Source of the DNA: Anaerolineaceae bacterium UBA5365
GTDB taxonomy: Bacteria > Chloroflexota > Anaerolineae > Anaerolineales > Anaerolineaceae
Length of the DNA: 13,800 nucleotides
Assembly: GCA_002407905.1 (NCBI GenBank)
Contig: DHPL01000026.1
Location: forward strand, 15,326 to 29,125
Reading direction: 5' to 3'
The notes under the pieces: model-generated
Databases searched by the model: none
What the model was told of the DNA's origin: nothing
The model's input: only the letters and a program-made list of their open reading frames with translations
Translations under genes and position numbers: made by a program
Shown: positions 13,520 to 13,800 of the stretch, piece after piece
How positions within the stretch are numbered: position 1 is the stretch's first letter
Layout of the letters: every line of letters begins with the position of its first letter

Positions 13520-13800
13520 CTTTCACCAAATACCCGTCATAAACTGTGCCGGTGCCTTCCGCGACCCAACCATCCATCGTGAATGGGATCGAGCCGCCCG
13601 CCTCTATCCATATGCCGTTGTAACGGCGGGCGATGTGGAAGTGCGTCCCGCTTGAAACGCCGCCCTCGCAAGAGGGATAACCTATCAAATCGCCCGGTTC
13701 CACGCGCGTGCCGGCTGGCACACGCCCTTCCGTAGCGATATGCATATACAAAATTGTCCAGCCGGTCTGCTCCGAACCGTCGCCATCCAGGTCGATCACC
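13452..13800 (-). CDS. Third LasA-type M23 paralogue, C-terminal fragment (5' end outside window)
   Basis: Only the last 115 residues are present, and the frame is open to the window edge. The GTG at 13797-13799 is an internal Val codon, not a start: the preserved sequence begins inside the D-L-D-G-D-G loop shared by all three paralogues. It then shows Y-M-H (His at fragment residue 20), P-S-C-E-G-G and G-T-H-F-H-I-A-R (His 53 and 55), the second half of an M23A active site. The first zinc pair (G-G-P-H ... D) should lie upstream. The stop at 13452 falls inside the start region of the next paralogue. It is the most upstream visible member of the - strand array and probably shares its transcript. 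Confidence 0.88.
   Translation of the reverse strand, partial: VIDLDGDGSEQTGWTILYMHIATEGRVPAGTRVEPGDLIGYPSCEGGVSSGTHFHIARRYNGIWIEAGGSIPFTMDGWVAEGTGTVYDGYLVKDGNSVEAYNGRSEINQIGIQTR

Noticed and set aside
1..13800. In-frame TGA selenocysteine readthrough, because selA is present
   Set aside because: I looked past the TGA stops of tsaD, the M24, OsmC-family and middle M23 genes and saw no conserved continuation or CxxU-like motif.
1..13800. tRNA, rRNA, CRISPR, insertion sequences or attachment sites
   Set aside because: No cloverleaf-like segment, regularly spaced repeats, transposase motif or terminal inverted repeats were seen by eye; dedicated searches were not possible.

Overview
The window looks like a piece of chromosome from a GC-rich member of the Chloroflexota, probably Anaerolineae or a relative. 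This is an inference from gene style: class B sortase, lipoproteins and membrane-anchored proteins with Pro/Thr/Ala-rich linkers, many LysM plus M23 peptidases, and TTG/GTG starts. No rRNA, tRNA, CRISPR array, insertion sequence or phage gene was seen, and no gene-free stretch exceeds 300 bases.

Region 1 (1-4488, + strand) holds the end of a class B sortase and then a tight four-gene run: a small four-helix membrane protein, selA (selenocysteine synthase), an M24 aminopeptidase-like metallohydrolase and tsaD (t6A tRNA modification). Genes in the run overlap by 8 and 11 bases or sit 16 bases apart, so they are probably one operon. It begins at a -10 box so close to the first ATG that the message may be leaderless. 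Two of the four proteins act on tRNA.

Region 2 (4505-5335, + strand) has its own good promoter, a 73-residue zinc-ribbon protein with a TTG start, and a 139-residue OsmC/Ohr-family thiol protein with a GTG start. It ends in a strong hairpin that can serve as a terminator for both strands, because the next gene converges on it. That gene is an MFS exporter (5354-6736, - strand). It diverges from an M1-family gluzincin lipoprotein (6834-8372, + strand) across a 97-bp region with a candidate -10 box on each side.

Region 3 (8421-13800) is an envelope-hydrolase cluster. A membrane-anchored protein with four LysM repeats (a duplicated LysM pair) and a C-terminal M23 peptidase domain lies on the + strand. 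It converges on at least three tandem paralogues on the - strand, the last cut by the window edge. All three carry an M23 domain with the LasA/beta-lytic (M23A) motif layout; the first zinc motif is His-x12-Asp in the two that show it. All three also carry an inserted DLDGDG acidic loop. The two complete paralogues add one LysM and a central helical region that resembles a lysozyme/transglycosylase fold. The E-S motif is kept in the middle paralogue and changed to Q-T in the last. One paralogue is a predicted lipoprotein and one is anchored by a membrane helix. With the sortase, the M1 lipoprotein and the LysM-M23 protein, much of the window serves the cell surface. The least familiar part is the tandem LysM / lysozyme-like / M23A array.
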